A stretch of DNA of 9,744 nt from an uncultured Bryobacteraceae bacterium (GCA_937921835.1 CAKZVG010000501.1:1-9744); one strand, 5' to 3'; positions 1-7,188 are shown, counted from the first letter of the stretch. The notes: generated by a model from the sequence alone, not told the origin. Translations and numbers: made by a program.

Positions 1-446
1 AGCGCAATCAGCACGAACGAGGCCATCAGCATGACCTCGAACCAGACGTACAGGTTGAAAATGTCGCCCGCCAGAAACGCCCCGTTCACGCCCAGCAGCA
101 GGATCATCAGGAACGGGTAGTAGCCGAAGTTCAGCCGGCCCCGGTCCATCGACGCGCTGGAGTAGACGCCCACGGCCAACCCCATCAGAGAGGCGAGCAC
201 GAGCATGATGGCCGAGAACAGATCCACCACCAGCGTGATGCCAAACGGCGCCGGCCAATTGCCCGGCTGAGCGACCTGAATGCCCGATCGCGACACCTCC
301 GCGAGCAGGAGAACCGCCACCGCCACCAGCGCGGTGAGTGCGCCGAGCGACAGCCATTGCTGCAAGCGCCGGCGGCCGAAGCCCATCAGGCACAGGGCCG
401 CGGTGAGGACTGGAATGAGTACCGGCAGAATCACCAGCGGTGTCAT
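1..446 (-). CDS. mrpD: MrpD/MnhD subunit of Na+/H+ antiporter (N-terminal part, cut by window edge)
   Basis: Seen: an open frame from the ATG at 446-444 to the left edge gives 148 residues without a stop. They are very hydrophobic, with helices at about 2-21, 31-50, 70-95 and 110-147. The stretch GNWPAPFGI (62-70) and the block GDIFNLYVWFE (127-137) are typical of MrpD, a relative of the NuoL/M/N proton-pumping subunits of complex I. Glu137 sits where the family has an essential membrane-embedded glutamate. Role (family knowledge): one of the two large channel-like subunits of the Mrp complex, which exchanges cytoplasmic Na+ for external H+. Its ATG overlaps the mrpC stop as ATGA, so translation is probably coupled; GGGAG lies just upstream. 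The C-terminal two thirds and any mrpE-F-G genes are outside the window. Confident call. Confidence 0.93.
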   Translation of the reverse strand, partial: MTPLVILPVLIPVLTAALCLMGFGRRRLQQWLSLGALTALVAVAVLLLAEVSRSGIQVAQPGNWPAPFGITLVVDLFSAIMLVLASLMGLAVGVYSSASMDRGRLNFGYYPFLMILLLGVNGAFLAGDIFNLYVWFEVMLMASFVLIA

Positions 447-787
447 TCCCGGCTCCCGAGTTCGTCGACGTTCACCAGCCCGCTCTCTTCATAGGCGCGG
501 TTGAACAGCGCCAGCGCGAAGGCCAGCACCGCGAACCCGATCACGATGGCGGTCAGGATCAGGGCCTGCGGGACGGGATCGGTGTAAGCGGCGCTTTCCA
601 CCGCGCCGGAAGCGGGAAGCACCGGCGGTTTGGCGCGCTTCAGCCCGTCGGAAACAAACAGCAGCAGGTTCGCCGCGTGGCTCAGTAGCGCCAGTCCGAT
701 GACCAGCTTGAACAGGCTGCGGCGCATCAGCATGTAGAACGCGCCGGCGTACAGGGCGCCGATCAGAATGGCGGCGGCCAGTGTCAT
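443..787 (-). CDS. mrpC: MrpC/MnhC subunit of Na+/H+ antiporter (NuoK-like)
   Basis: Seen: 114 residues, the usual length for MrpC, with three membrane helices at about 3-21, 27-46 and 72-95. The blocks LFKLVIGLALLSHAANLLLF (25-44) and DPVPQALILTAIVIGFA (70-86) are the conserved core of the MrpC/NuoK family. Role (family knowledge): small membrane subunit homologous to NuoK of complex I, packed next to MrpA/MrpD in the antiporter. Start choice: the ATG at 787-785 overlaps the mrpB stop (ATGA). It has a very good ribosome site, GGAGGAA at 799-793, five bases away. A longer open reading in the same frame towards 1276 lies inside mrpB and mrpA and is a shadow. The stop overlaps the mrpD start in the same ATGA way. 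Confidence 0.95.
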   Translation of the reverse strand: MTLAAAILIGALYAGAFYMLMRRSLFKLVIGLALLSHAANLLLFVSDGLKRAKPPVLPASGAVESAAYTDPVPQALILTAIVIGFAVLAFALALFNRAYEESGLVNVDELGSRE

Positions 788-1197
788 GCGGCTTCCTCCC
801 CGGTCAGAGCATCGACGATCAGCAGCGCGGTGCCGAGGACTACCAGATACACGCCGGCGTCGAACAGCATCACCGTGGTGAGCTTGATCCCCAGCAGCGG
901 GAGGTGGCCCGTCACGGTGGTGAGAAACGGTTTTCCCGCCAGCACCTGCGGCAACCCGCTGAGCGCGGCGGCCAGCAGTCCGGCCCCGGCGGCCGCGGCG
1001 GGCTTGAGGCCGAGCAGGCTGGCCGCCCTGGTCCTGCCGTTCACGATTCCCTCCAGGGCGAAAGCGGAAGCGGCGATCAGCCCTCCCACGAAGCCGCCGC
1101 CGGGTTCGTCGTGTCCGCGCAACAGAACGAACAGGGACGCCAGGATCAGGATCGGCTTCAGATACTCGAGCGCGACGCTCAGGATGCGCGAGTTCAT
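784..1197 (-). CDS. mrpB: MrpB/MnhB subunit of Na+/H+ antiporter
   Basis: Seen: 137 residues with about four membrane helices (roughly 8-26, 33-50, 67-85, 101-130). The signature GHDEPGGGFVGGL at 28-40 is diagnostic of the MnhB family; Pro32 and Phe36 are the positions of conserved residues known to matter in Bacillus MrpB. The protein ends in a short acidic tail. Role (family knowledge): small integral subunit of the Mrp antiporter, needed for assembly and activity of the complex. The ATG at 1197-1195 overlaps the mrpA stop (ATGA), with AAAGGAA at 1211-1205 as ribosome site seven bases upstream; the stop overlaps the start of mrpC. MrpB is separate from MrpA here, as in the Bacillus-type seven-gene layout, not fused as in some proteobacteria. 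Confidence 0.95.
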   Translation of the reverse strand: MNSRILSVALEYLKPILILASLFVLLRGHDEPGGGFVGGLIAASAFALEGIVNGRTRAASLLGLKPAAAAGAGLLAAALSGLPQVLAGKPFLTTVTGHLPLLGIKLTTVMLFDAGVYLVVLGTALLIVDALTGEEAA

Positions 1198-3554
1198 TGC
1201 CGGGTTCCTTTCGCGCTCCGCAGCTTGCGCAGGGCGAAGAAGCCGAACGCGGCCGCCACCAGGACCGTAATTTCACCCAGCGTATCCAAGGCGCGGAAGT
1301 CGGTCACGATCACGTTGACGGCGTTCCGGCCGCCCGCCACGTCGCGGCTGTTTTCCAGATAGAACCGGGCCAGGCCACCTTCCTTCACCGTCGCCATGGC
1401 CACCAGGACCAGCAGAGTCACCACCGTGCCCGCCGCCCCCGCCAGCAACATGTCCAGCCGGCGCTCCCGCTTGGGCGTCAACTGCACGGAATCCGGCAAG
1501 CGGTGCAGCATCAGCGCCAGCAGGAGGACCGTCAGCGCTTCGACCGCGAACTGCGTCATCGCCAGATCGGGCGCGCCGAACAGCGCGAACAGCAAGGCGA
1601 CGCCCGCGCCTACGCCGCCCAAGCCGGCCACCGAGGCCAGGCGCGAGGAAGAGAACACGGCCAATCCCAAAGACAGCACCGTCAGCAGCAGGACGCCAGC
1701 CTCCGCCACCCGCATCTCGCCGAGACTCTCCGGCAGGACGGGGCCGCGGTGCCGCAGCAAGCCGGCCGAAATCAGTAGCGTCAACGAGGCGAAGATGACC
1801 GCGAAGTAGCGCCGCAACTGCCCGCTCTGCAAGACCGCGGTTTGCCAGGCTGCGGTGGCGCGCAGCGACCGCAGGGCGAATTCGTAACAGCGCGCGGGCC
1901 GCGGCAGCCCCTCGCTGGCCGGCGTGGGAAGAGCCGCCGCATCTCCGGCTGGAAGTCTCCGCGGGCGCACAGGCCAAGGCCAGACGGCGCCCGCGGCCTG
2001 CGTGTAACGGACCGCCTGATAGAGGGCGGCGCCCAGGACGGCCGTGACGGCGCCCAGCAAGAGCGGAAGGTTCAGCCCATGAAACAGGCTCAGTTTGAAA
2101 CGCCCGGCCGCCGGATTCACCGCCCCCGCGGCGGCGCCCACCAGCGGGCCGATCACCTCCGGGAACAGGCCGAACAGCAGGCCCATCGTCCCCAGCGCCA
2201 GCGGGCCGATCCACAACTCGACCGGAGCTTCGTGCGCGCGCGCCGCGGCCGGCGTCGCCGGGCCCGCAAAGGGCCGCCAGGCCACGGCCGCCGCAGCCGC
2301 GAACAGCATCACTCCGGCGGCGAACAGGTCGCCGGTCACGAACCACCAGTTCGGTCCGGACTCCAGCCCGCACTGGTAGACCATCTCCTTGGCGGCGAAT
2401 CCGAACAACGGCGGCAGGCCGGCCATCGAGACCCCGGCCAGCAGGGCCGCCACGCCCGTCCAGGGCATGGTGCGCCCCAAGCCGCCAAGCTGCCTCACGT
2501 CGCGCGTGCCGGTTTCGTGCTCAATGGCCCCCGCGATGAGGAACAGCGCCGCTTTGTAAAGCGCGTGGGCCACCAGCAGCGTCACCAGGGTTTGGATCGC
2601 CAGCGGCGTTCCGATGCCCGCCAGCAGCGTCAGGATCCCGAGCACGGCCACCGTGGAGTAGGCCAGCATCAGTTTGAGATCGGTGAGCCGCAAAGTGATC
2701 CAGGCGCCCACGATGGCGGTCACCGCCCCCGCCGCCATCAGCAGCGGCGTCCAGAGCGCCTCCCCGCCGAAGGCCGGGTGCATGCGCGCCAGCAGGTAGA
2801 TGCCGGCCTTCACCATAGTCGCCGAATGCAGGTACGCGCTGACCGGAGCGGGCGCCTCCATGGCCGCTGGCAGCCAGCGGTGGAACGGGAACTGGGCCGA
2901 TTTCGTGAACGCTCCAGCGAACAGCAACAGCAACGCCGCGGTGCTGGTCTCCTTGCCGGTTTGCGCGCCCTGCGCCAGCAGCGCCGAGATCGAATAGGTG
3001 CCGGCCGCGGAGCCAATCAGCACCACTCCCGCCAGCAGCGCCAGCCCGCCCAGTCCGGTGACCAGCAGCGCCTGAAGCGCCGCCGCTCGGGCGCGCTCGC
3101 GAGTGTGCTCGAAGCCGATCAAAAGGTAGGAGGCGACGCTGGTCAACTCCCAAAAAACGAAGAGCAGGAGCAGATTGTCGGCCAACACCACGCCCAGCAT
3201 CGACAACTTGAAAAAGCCCAGGTACAGGTAGAAGCGAAGCACCGGCGCGCCCGGCTTGAGATAGCGGCGCGAGTACAGGAACACCACCGCTCCCACCAGG
3301 GCGATCAGGAGCGAGAAGATCAGGCTTAGCCCGTCAAGCCGGAACGCGAGATCGAGGCTGAGTTCCGGCGCCCAAGCCGCGCCGAATCGCAAGTCCCCGC
3401 CCGCGGCAATCCGCAACGAGACCCAGACCAGCAGGGCTGCGATTGCCAGCGGGCCCGAGATCAACGCCAGATCTCCCAGGGCGCGCTCGCGGCTGAACCG
3501 GGCCGGCGCGCCCGCGGTCCGCTCCGGGCTGGCTGCTTGAGGAGACAGGTTCAT
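1194..3554 (-). CDS. mrpA: MrpA/MnhA, large subunit of Na+/H+ antiporter, with C-terminal DUF4040 and MbhE parts
   Basis: Seen: 786 residues, the normal full length. Residues 60-425 are the NuoL-like proton channel part: VFWELTSVASYLLIGFEH (133-150) with Glu136, FTKSAQFPFHRWLPAAM (216-232) with Lys218, HSATMVKAG (243-251) with Lys249, VAHALYKAALFL (328-339) with His330 and Lys334, and AAKE with Lys389. After a hydrophilic linker (about 520-575) comes the DUF4040 part (about 615-690) with APDLAMTQFAVEALTVLLLA (661-680, Glu672). An MbhE-like end follows, with GGRNAVNVIVTDFRALDTLG (741-760). All expected charged membrane residues are present, so it should be active. Start choice: the ATG at 3554-3552 has GGGAG six bases upstream. 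The frame stays open up to a GTG at 3722, but those 56 extra residues do not look like MrpA. First gene of the mrpABCD run; coupled to mrpB by ATGA. Confidence 0.96.
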   Translation of the reverse strand: MNLSPQAASPERTAGAPARFSRERALGDLALISGPLAIAALLVWVSLRIAAGGDLRFGAAWAPELSLDLAFRLDGLSLIFSLLIALVGAVVFLYSRRYLKPGAPVLRFYLYLGFFKLSMLGVVLADNLLLLFVFWELTSVASYLLIGFEHTRERARAAALQALLVTGLGGLALLAGVVLIGSAAGTYSISALLAQGAQTGKETSTAALLLLFAGAFTKSAQFPFHRWLPAAMEAPAPVSAYLHSATMVKAGIYLLARMHPAFGGEALWTPLLMAAGAVTAIVGAWITLRLTDLKLMLAYSTVAVLGILTLLAGIGTPLAIQTLVTLLVAHALYKAALFLIAGAIEHETGTRDVRQLGGLGRTMPWTGVAALLAGVSMAGLPPLFGFAAKEMVYQCGLESGPNWWFVTGDLFAAGVMLFAAAAAVAWRPFAGPATPAAARAHEAPVELWIGPLALGTMGLLFGLFPEVIGPLVGAAAGAVNPAAGRFKLSLFHGLNLPLLLGAVTAVLGAALYQAVRYTQAAGAVWPWPVRPRRLPAGDAAALPTPASEGLPRPARCYEFALRSLRATAAWQTAVLQSGQLRRYFAVIFASLTLLISAGLLRHRGPVLPESLGEMRVAEAGVLLLTVLSLGLAVFSSSRLASVAGLGGVGAGVALLFALFGAPDLAMTQFAVEALTVLLLALMLHRLPDSVQLTPKRERRLDMLLAGAAGTVVTLLVLVAMATVKEGGLARFYLENSRDVAGGRNAVNVIVTDFRALDTLGEITVLVAAAFGFFALRKLRSAKGTRQ

Positions 3555-3661
3555 CCGGCTCTCCCGGGAAGGTGCGCGCCGCCACAGCGTGCGGCGGAAG
3601 CCGGGCGGATAGAGAACTTTGAAGCCAGGAACACGTCTTTCGCCTCCACGTTTCACTGTTT

Positions 3662-3728
3662 CCGGCGGGATGAGGCAGGGATTGCGCCCACCGGCGGCTC
3701 GCGGCTGGAACCTGTCCTTCACCGCCGG
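3662..3728 (-). promoter_or_regulatory. Possible structured leader of the mrp operon with two competing stems
   Basis: Read on the minus strand, CCGGCGG (3728-3722) is followed by two identical copies of its complement, CCGCCGG, at 3697-3691 and 3668-3662. Only one can pair at a time, giving two mutually exclusive 7-bp helices 108-174 bases before the mrpA start. This is the shape expected of a regulatory leader, but 7-bp G/C matches also arise by chance in such GC-rich DNA. No box of a known riboswitch family is convincingly present. Weak call. Confidence 0.25.
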
Positions 3729-3915
3729 CCGAATTGGGAGAGAAGAGGAATCAGTTTAAGACAGACTGCCGGTCAGCAGCTTACCGGGCTGCGCCGGGCA
3801 AAAACGTCCGCAGCTACACTGGCCCGGAATGTCGTCGCGGGACGAAGGCAGGCGCGGGGATTTCCCCTGCATCCGAATCAGCCACCTTGTGATGCTGAGC
3901 GCCACCGCCAACCCT

Positions 3916-3921
3916 TATTAT
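3916..3921 (+). promoter_or_regulatory. Possible -10 box upstream of the BON-domain gene
   Basis: TATTAT lies in a small AT-rich island (TTATTATA, 3915-3922) in otherwise very GC-rich sequence, 79 bases before the ATG of the downstream gene. It matches TATAAT in five of six places. The best -35-like element, TTGTGA at 3887-3892, is 23 bases away, too far for a standard sigma-70 promoter, so only the -10 is suggested. Confidence 0.3.
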
Positions 3922-3999
3922 ACCGCCGCCGTTCGGAAAACATGGGAACCTGAGCGGAACTTCGTCCTCCCGCCACTAAGTCCCCTGAAGGAACATCTC

Positions 4000-4482
4000 A
4001 TGCTGCCGCATTGGTTGAGCACCACGCGCAAAACCGAGCCCGCCCGCTCCCGCCGGGCGCCGTCCCGCCTCCCGCCGCGCCTTGGAGTGTGGGTGCTCGG
4101 CGCGCTTCTGTTCGCGCCGGCCGCCCTGGCCGCCGACACCCGCCCCGCGCCGAAACCCGCGCCGGCTCCCTCCAAGCGGGCCGCCGCTCCCGCCTTGAGC
4201 GATGCCGAACTCGAGAAGGCCATCCGCGCGCGCTTCGCGAAATCCAAGATCGCCGCCGACAACTACACTGTGCGCGTGCAGGGCGGCGTCGCCACCATCG
4301 AAGGCAAGACCGGCGTGATCCAGCGGAAGGGAACCGCCACCCGCCTGGCGAAACTGGCGGGCGCGAAAAGCGTGGTGAACAAGATCGAACTGAGCGAAGC
4401 GGCGCGCGAAAAGGCGGCGGCCAACCTGGCCGAAGGGCGCCGCCGGCCGCAACTCAAGCGCAACGAAACGGTGCGCAGGTAG
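4000..4482 (+). CDS. Secreted BON-domain protein
   Basis: Seen: 160 residues. An arginine-rich N-terminus is followed by a hydrophobic segment (about 28-44) ending in ALA-AD, a plausible signal peptidase I site after Ala44. A Pro/Ala/Lys-rich linker follows (about 46-65), then one BON domain (about 66-131). The domain has the usual order helix LSDAELEKAIRARFA (66-80), strand YTVRVQGGVATIEGKT (89-104), helix, and strand AKSVVNKIEL (122-131). The tail (132-160) is basic and probably helical. Role (family knowledge): BON domains occur in periplasmic or envelope proteins such as OsmY and are thought to bind lipid surfaces or other envelope parts; no enzyme activity is expected. Start choice: the ATG at 4000 has AAGGA at 3988-3992, seven bases upstream; starting at 3829 would bury the signal peptide. 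The signal segment is unusually far from the N-terminus. Divergent from mrpA, so shared regulation is possible but unproven. Confidence 0.8.
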   Translation: MLPHWLSTTRKTEPARSRRAPSRLPPRLGVWVLGALLFAPAALAADTRPAPKPAPAPSKRAAAPALSDAELEKAIRARFAKSKIAADNYTVRVQGGVATIEGKTGVIQRKGTATRLAKLAGAKSVVNKIELSEAAREKAAANLAEGRRRPQLKRNETVRR

Positions 4483-4589
4483 ACGCTCGCCGGCCCGCCA
4501 TCCACACCGTGCTCCGCGCCGGTGCCCCGGCGGGGACGCTTCGCCGCCGCGGCCGGCATTCTGGCACAATCGGACCGGGAGGGTTAGGA

Positions 4590-6125
4590 ATGACGACGGC
4601 GGTTCGGAACTACTCCGCAACGGTGGCTGTCATCGGCGGCGGCGGCGCGGGGCTGGCGGCGGCGGTCTCGGCGGCTGCCGAGGGCGCTTCGGTGATCCTG
4701 CTGGAGAAGTGCGCCACGCTGGGAGGCACCACCGGCGTCGCCATCGGATCCTACACCACGTCCGGATCGCCGTTTCAGAAACGCAAGGGAATCGAGGATT
4801 CGCCCGTCCTGCACGATGAGGACATGTCTTTGTTCGCGGCGCACCGCGACAGCCTGAACAACGCCCCGCTGCGCCGCTGGTTCGCCGGGGAGGCGCCGGC
4901 GACGCTGGACTGGCTTCTGTCGCTGGGACTTGAGTTCTACGGCCCCAGTCCGGAACCCCCCAATCGCGTGCCGCGCATGCACAACGTGGTGCCGAACGCC
5001 AAGGCCTACATCGCCGCGCTCCAGGCGAAGGCGCTTGCGCTCGGCGCGCGCATCCTGGTGGGACATGCCGTGAAGCGTCTGCTCGTGACGCCGGACGGCC
5101 TGGTTACGGGAGTGGAGGCCGAAGGGCCCGGTGGGAGGGCCGTGCGCGTCGCGGTCAGCGGCGGCGTGGTGCTGGCGGCCGGGGACTATTCGAACGGCCT
5201 GGCGGTGAAGAGGCGCTTTCTGCCGGAAGAAGTGGCCGGCATCGAAGGCATCAACCCGAACTCCACCGGCGACGGGCACGTGCTGGCCGAACAGGCGGGC
5301 GCCGCGCTGGTCAACATGGAGTTGATCTACGGGCCGGAGTTGCGCTTCGTCGCCCCGCCTCGCCCCCCGTTCTCGCAATTGTTGCCCGCCAACCCGCTGC
5401 TCGCCCGCCTCATGGGACCCGCCGTGCGGGCGCTTCCGAGAATCGCGCTGAACCGGCTGTTGAAGCGTCTGCTGGTGACCTGGCAGCATCCCGAGACGGC
5501 CCTGTTTCAGGACGGAGCCCTGCTGGTCAACCAGCGGGGAGAACGCTTCTGCGACGAAACCGCGCGCCCGGAATTGGACGTGCCACGCCAGCCGGAGAAG
5601 TCGGCCTGGATTGTGTTGGACTCGGTCCTTGCGCAGCGCTACTCCGCCTGGCCGCACTTCGTTTCCACGGCGCCCGATATCGCCTACGCTTACGTGGGCG
5701 ACTACCGGCGGCTGCGCCCGGACATCTACTGCGAGGCGGCCTCGATCGAAGATCTCGCCCGGCGGAAGGAATGGGATCCCGCGCGGCTCGGCCAAACCGT
5801 GGCGGCCTACAACCGCGCCGCCGGGGGCGCCGTCCCGGATGCGCAGGGACGCACGCGTTTTGGTCCCCCGCTGGAGCGGCCGCCGTTCATCGCCCTAGGC
5901 CCTCTGAGGAGTTGGATCGTAACTACCGAAGGCGGCGTACGCATTGACCAGCAGATGCGGGTGCTCGACCCGCGGGGGCAGCCCATCGCGAACCTTTTCG
6001 CCGCCGGATCCAACGGCATGGGCGGCATCGTCATCTGGGGCCACGGACTGCACATCGCCTGGGCGCTGACCAGCGGGCGCGTGGCCGGGCGCAATGCCGC
6101 GCGCGGCGTCGGCGCCTCCGGCTGA
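4590..6125 (+). CDS. FAD-dependent oxidoreductase of the FAD_binding_2 family (fumarate reductase/3-ketosteroid dehydrogenase-like), substrate unknown
   Basis: Seen: 511 residues. The N-terminal dinucleotide-binding fold has VAVIGGGGAGLAAAVSAAAE (12-31), with the GxGxxG glycines at 16-21, and Glu39 ending the second strand. FAD-contact elements follow: GGTTGVAIGSYTTSGS (45-60), GGVVLAAGDYSNG (191-203) and, at the C-terminus, TTEGGVRID (445-453), NLFAAGSNGMGG (468-479) and GHGLHIAWALTSGRVAG (484-500). GERFCDE (317-323) is the family's GxRFxNE block. Role: an FAD-linked oxidation or reduction of a small unsaturated organic molecule. The fumarate-reductase histidine normally just before the TxGG block appears to be Thr445, so fumarate reduction is unlikely; I cannot name the substrate. 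No signal peptide, heme or FMN-binding domain, so it is probably soluble and cytoplasmic. The ATG at 4590 has GGGAGGG at 4577-4583, six bases upstream; longer readings overlap the BON gene. Spaced 107 bp from that gene and 241 bp from uppS, so probably its own unit. Confidence 0.85.
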   Translation: MTTAVRNYSATVAVIGGGGAGLAAAVSAAAEGASVILLEKCATLGGTTGVAIGSYTTSGSPFQKRKGIEDSPVLHDEDMSLFAAHRDSLNNAPLRRWFAGEAPATLDWLLSLGLEFYGPSPEPPNRVPRMHNVVPNAKAYIAALQAKALALGARILVGHAVKRLLVTPDGLVTGVEAEGPGGRAVRVAVSGGVVLAAGDYSNGLAVKRRFLPEEVAGIEGINPNSTGDGHVLAEQAGAALVNMELIYGPELRFVAPPRPPFSQLLPANPLLARLMGPAVRALPRIALNRLLKRLLVTWQHPETALFQDGALLVNQRGERFCDETARPELDVPRQPEKSAWIVLDSVLAQRYSAWPHFVSTAPDIAYAYVGDYRRLRPDIYCEAASIEDLARRKEWDPARLGQTVAAYNRAAGGAVPDAQGRTRFGPPLERPPFIALGPLRSWIVTTEGGVRIDQQMRVLDPRGQPIANLFAAGSNGMGGIVIWGHGLHIAWALTSGRVAGRNAARGVGASG

Positions 6126-6366
6126 TCCGCCGGCGCAGGGTTGCGTTGCGAAGCATGCCCTCCCGCGCCTGCGCCACCAGGGCCAGCGGTGGATGGCCGC
6201 CAGCCCGCCGTGTCCCTGCCAGAGAGACACGCCGGGCAACTTCCCGCCTCGCGGGCCTGGCCCAAGTTTGACCACCGCATGGCTCGCAACCTTCCCCGGA
6301 GGATGGAAGAACGCCGGCCGCGAACGTCGGCCCGAACCTGCGGCAGTGTACTATGAAGGATTACGG
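6126..6366. other. Intergenic gap between flavoprotein gene and uppS
   Basis: 241 bases without a credible gene; frames through it translate to Pro/Arg-rich sequence. It holds the hairpin at 6203-6237. TTGACC (6268-6273) resembles a -35 box but has no -10 at the right distance. TACTAT (6349-6354) is a poor -10 match that sits too close to the ribosome site. A promoter for uppS-cdsA is expected here but cannot be placed with confidence. Confidence 0.4.
6203..6237. repeat. Strong imperfect inverted repeat (hairpin) between the flavoprotein gene and uppS
   Basis: Positions 6203-6217 and 6223-6237 form a symmetric stem: 13 of 15 positions pair, with single mismatches at 6208/6232 (C-C) and 6215/6225 (C-A) and a 5-base loop GCCAG (6218-6222). 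It lies 77 bases after the flavoprotein stop and 130 bases before the uppS ATG. No run of T follows on either strand (CAACTTCCC on plus), so it is not a classic intrinsic terminator. It could still stop or pause transcription, protect an mRNA end, or be one copy of a dispersed REP-like element. Confidence 0.6.
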
Positions 6367-7188
6367 ATGCAGCCGCTACTCGACGTTTTGACTCCCGGCG
6401 GGATCGACTGGGAGCTGGCAACGGCGCTCGATCCGGACCGCCTTCCGGCGCACATCGCCGTGATCATGGACGGCAACGGACGGTGGGCCAACCGGCGCCG
6501 GCTGCCGCGCGTGGCCGGACACCGCGCCGGCGTCGAACCGGTGCGCGTGACGGTGGAGACGTGCGCGCAGCTTGGCGTCCGGGCGCTGACGCTGTATGCC
6601 TTCTCGCAGGAAAACTGGAAGCGCCCGCGGGCGGAAGTGGAGGCGCTGTGGCAGCTTTTGCGGACCTATCTCCGAAAGGAACTCAATACGCTGGTGCGCA
6701 ACGGAATCCGGTTCTCGCCCATTGGCCGGTTGGAGGGGCTGCCCGGCAACGTGCGCGCGGAGTTGCAGGGAGCGGTCGAAGCCACATCCGGCTGCGGCGG
6801 GCTGCGTCTGAACGTCGCCATCAACTACGGCGCGCGGGCGGAACTGGCCGATGCGATGAACGAGATCCTGCGGCGCGCGCGCGCCCAGGGCCGGCTCGAT
6901 GAGCTGGTGATCGGCGAGGACTCCATCGCGTCGGCGCTCTATACCGCCGGATTGCCCGATCCGGACCTGCTGATCCGGACTTCCGGCGAGATGCGAGTCA
7001 GCAACTTCCTCCTCTGGCAGATCGCCTACGCCGAGATCTACGTCACCGGCACGCTGTGGCCCGACTTCGGCCGCACCGAGTTGCTGCGGGCGATTCTCGA
7101 TTACCAGCGGCGCGAGCGGCGTTTCGGCGGACTCGGCGCGGCGGCTCCCTTGCGTCTTCCGGAAGCGGTCGGCATCCCATCCCGATGA
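6367..7188 (+). CDS. uppS: Isoprenyl (undecaprenyl) diphosphate synthase
   Basis: Seen: 273 residues of the cis-prenyltransferase family. HIAVIMDGNGRWANRR (29-44) holds the catalytic Asp35 with Asn37 and Arg39. AFSQENWKRP (78-87) binds the growing chain and pyrophosphate. RTSGEMRVSNFLLWQIAYAE (204-223) holds Arg204, Arg210, Ser212 and the metal-binding Glu223. Every key residue is present. Role (family knowledge): adds isopentenyl diphosphate units in cis to farnesyl diphosphate to make undecaprenyl diphosphate, the carrier lipid for peptidoglycan and other envelope polymers, at the inner face of the membrane. Start choice: the ATG at 6367 has AAGGA at 6356-6360, six bases upstream. It is slightly longer than the common 240-260 residues because of about 25 residues before the core and a tail after YQRRERRFGG. 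Its TGA overlaps the cdsA ATG, so the two are co-translated. frr, often found upstream, is not here. Confidence 0.95.
   Translation: MQPLLDVLTPGGIDWELATALDPDRLPAHIAVIMDGNGRWANRRRLPRVAGHRAGVEPVRVTVETCAQLGVRALTLYAFSQENWKRPRAEVEALWQLLRTYLRKELNTLVRNGIRFSPIGRLEGLPGNVRAELQGAVEATSGCGGLRLNVAINYGARAELADAMNEILRRARAQGRLDELVIGEDSIASALYTAGLPDPDLLIRTSGEMRVSNFLLWQIAYAEIYVTGTLWPDFGRTELLRAILDYQRRERRFGGLGAAAPLRLPEAVGIPSR

Larger units (their letters stand above)
3555..3999. other. Gene-free divergent region: mrp leader and upstream region of the BON gene
   Basis: About 445 bases between two divergent starts. Open frames crossing it give Arg/Pro-rich translations with no family resemblance. On the mrp (minus) side I see several inverted repeats. 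A 7-bp arm CCGCCGG at 3722-3728 can pair with CCGGCGG at 3691-3697 or with an identical copy at 3662-3668. A smaller stem, 3579-3583 with 3593-3597, lies about 24 bases before the mrpA ATG. On the plus side a -10-like box lies near 3916. No riboswitch class could be recognised. The region presumably carries the promoters of both transcription units, but this is inferred from position. Confidence 0.5.

Noticed and set aside
1842..3329. Long plus-strand open frame (495 codons) opposite mrpA
   Set aside because: Its translation is an Arg/Gln/Gly-rich run with no domain, it is fully antisense to the well-conserved mrpA, and such frames are common opposite GC-rich genes.
3555..3722. N-terminal extension of MrpA to a GTG at 3722
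   Set aside because: The 56 extra residues are not hydrophobic and resemble no MrpA N-terminus. The ATG at 3554 has a good ribosome site and gives the usual length.
3580..3730. Cobalamin-type riboswitch in the mrp leader
   Set aside because: A few short blocks (CGGTG, AATCCC, ACAGTG) come in a similar order, but the conserved AGGGAA, the B12-box CCCGC-ACTGT spacing and the closing helix are not matched, and Mrp is not a known B12-controlled operon.
4011..4589. Longer start of the flavoprotein, overlapping the BON gene
   Set aside because: The extra residues are Arg/Pro-rich noise in another frame of the BON gene; the glycine-rich FAD motif begins a few residues after ATG 4590, which has its own ribosome site.
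6094..6366. Longer start of UppS inside the flavoprotein gene
   Set aside because: The extension has no resemblance to UppS, and ATG 6367 has AAGGA at correct spacing.
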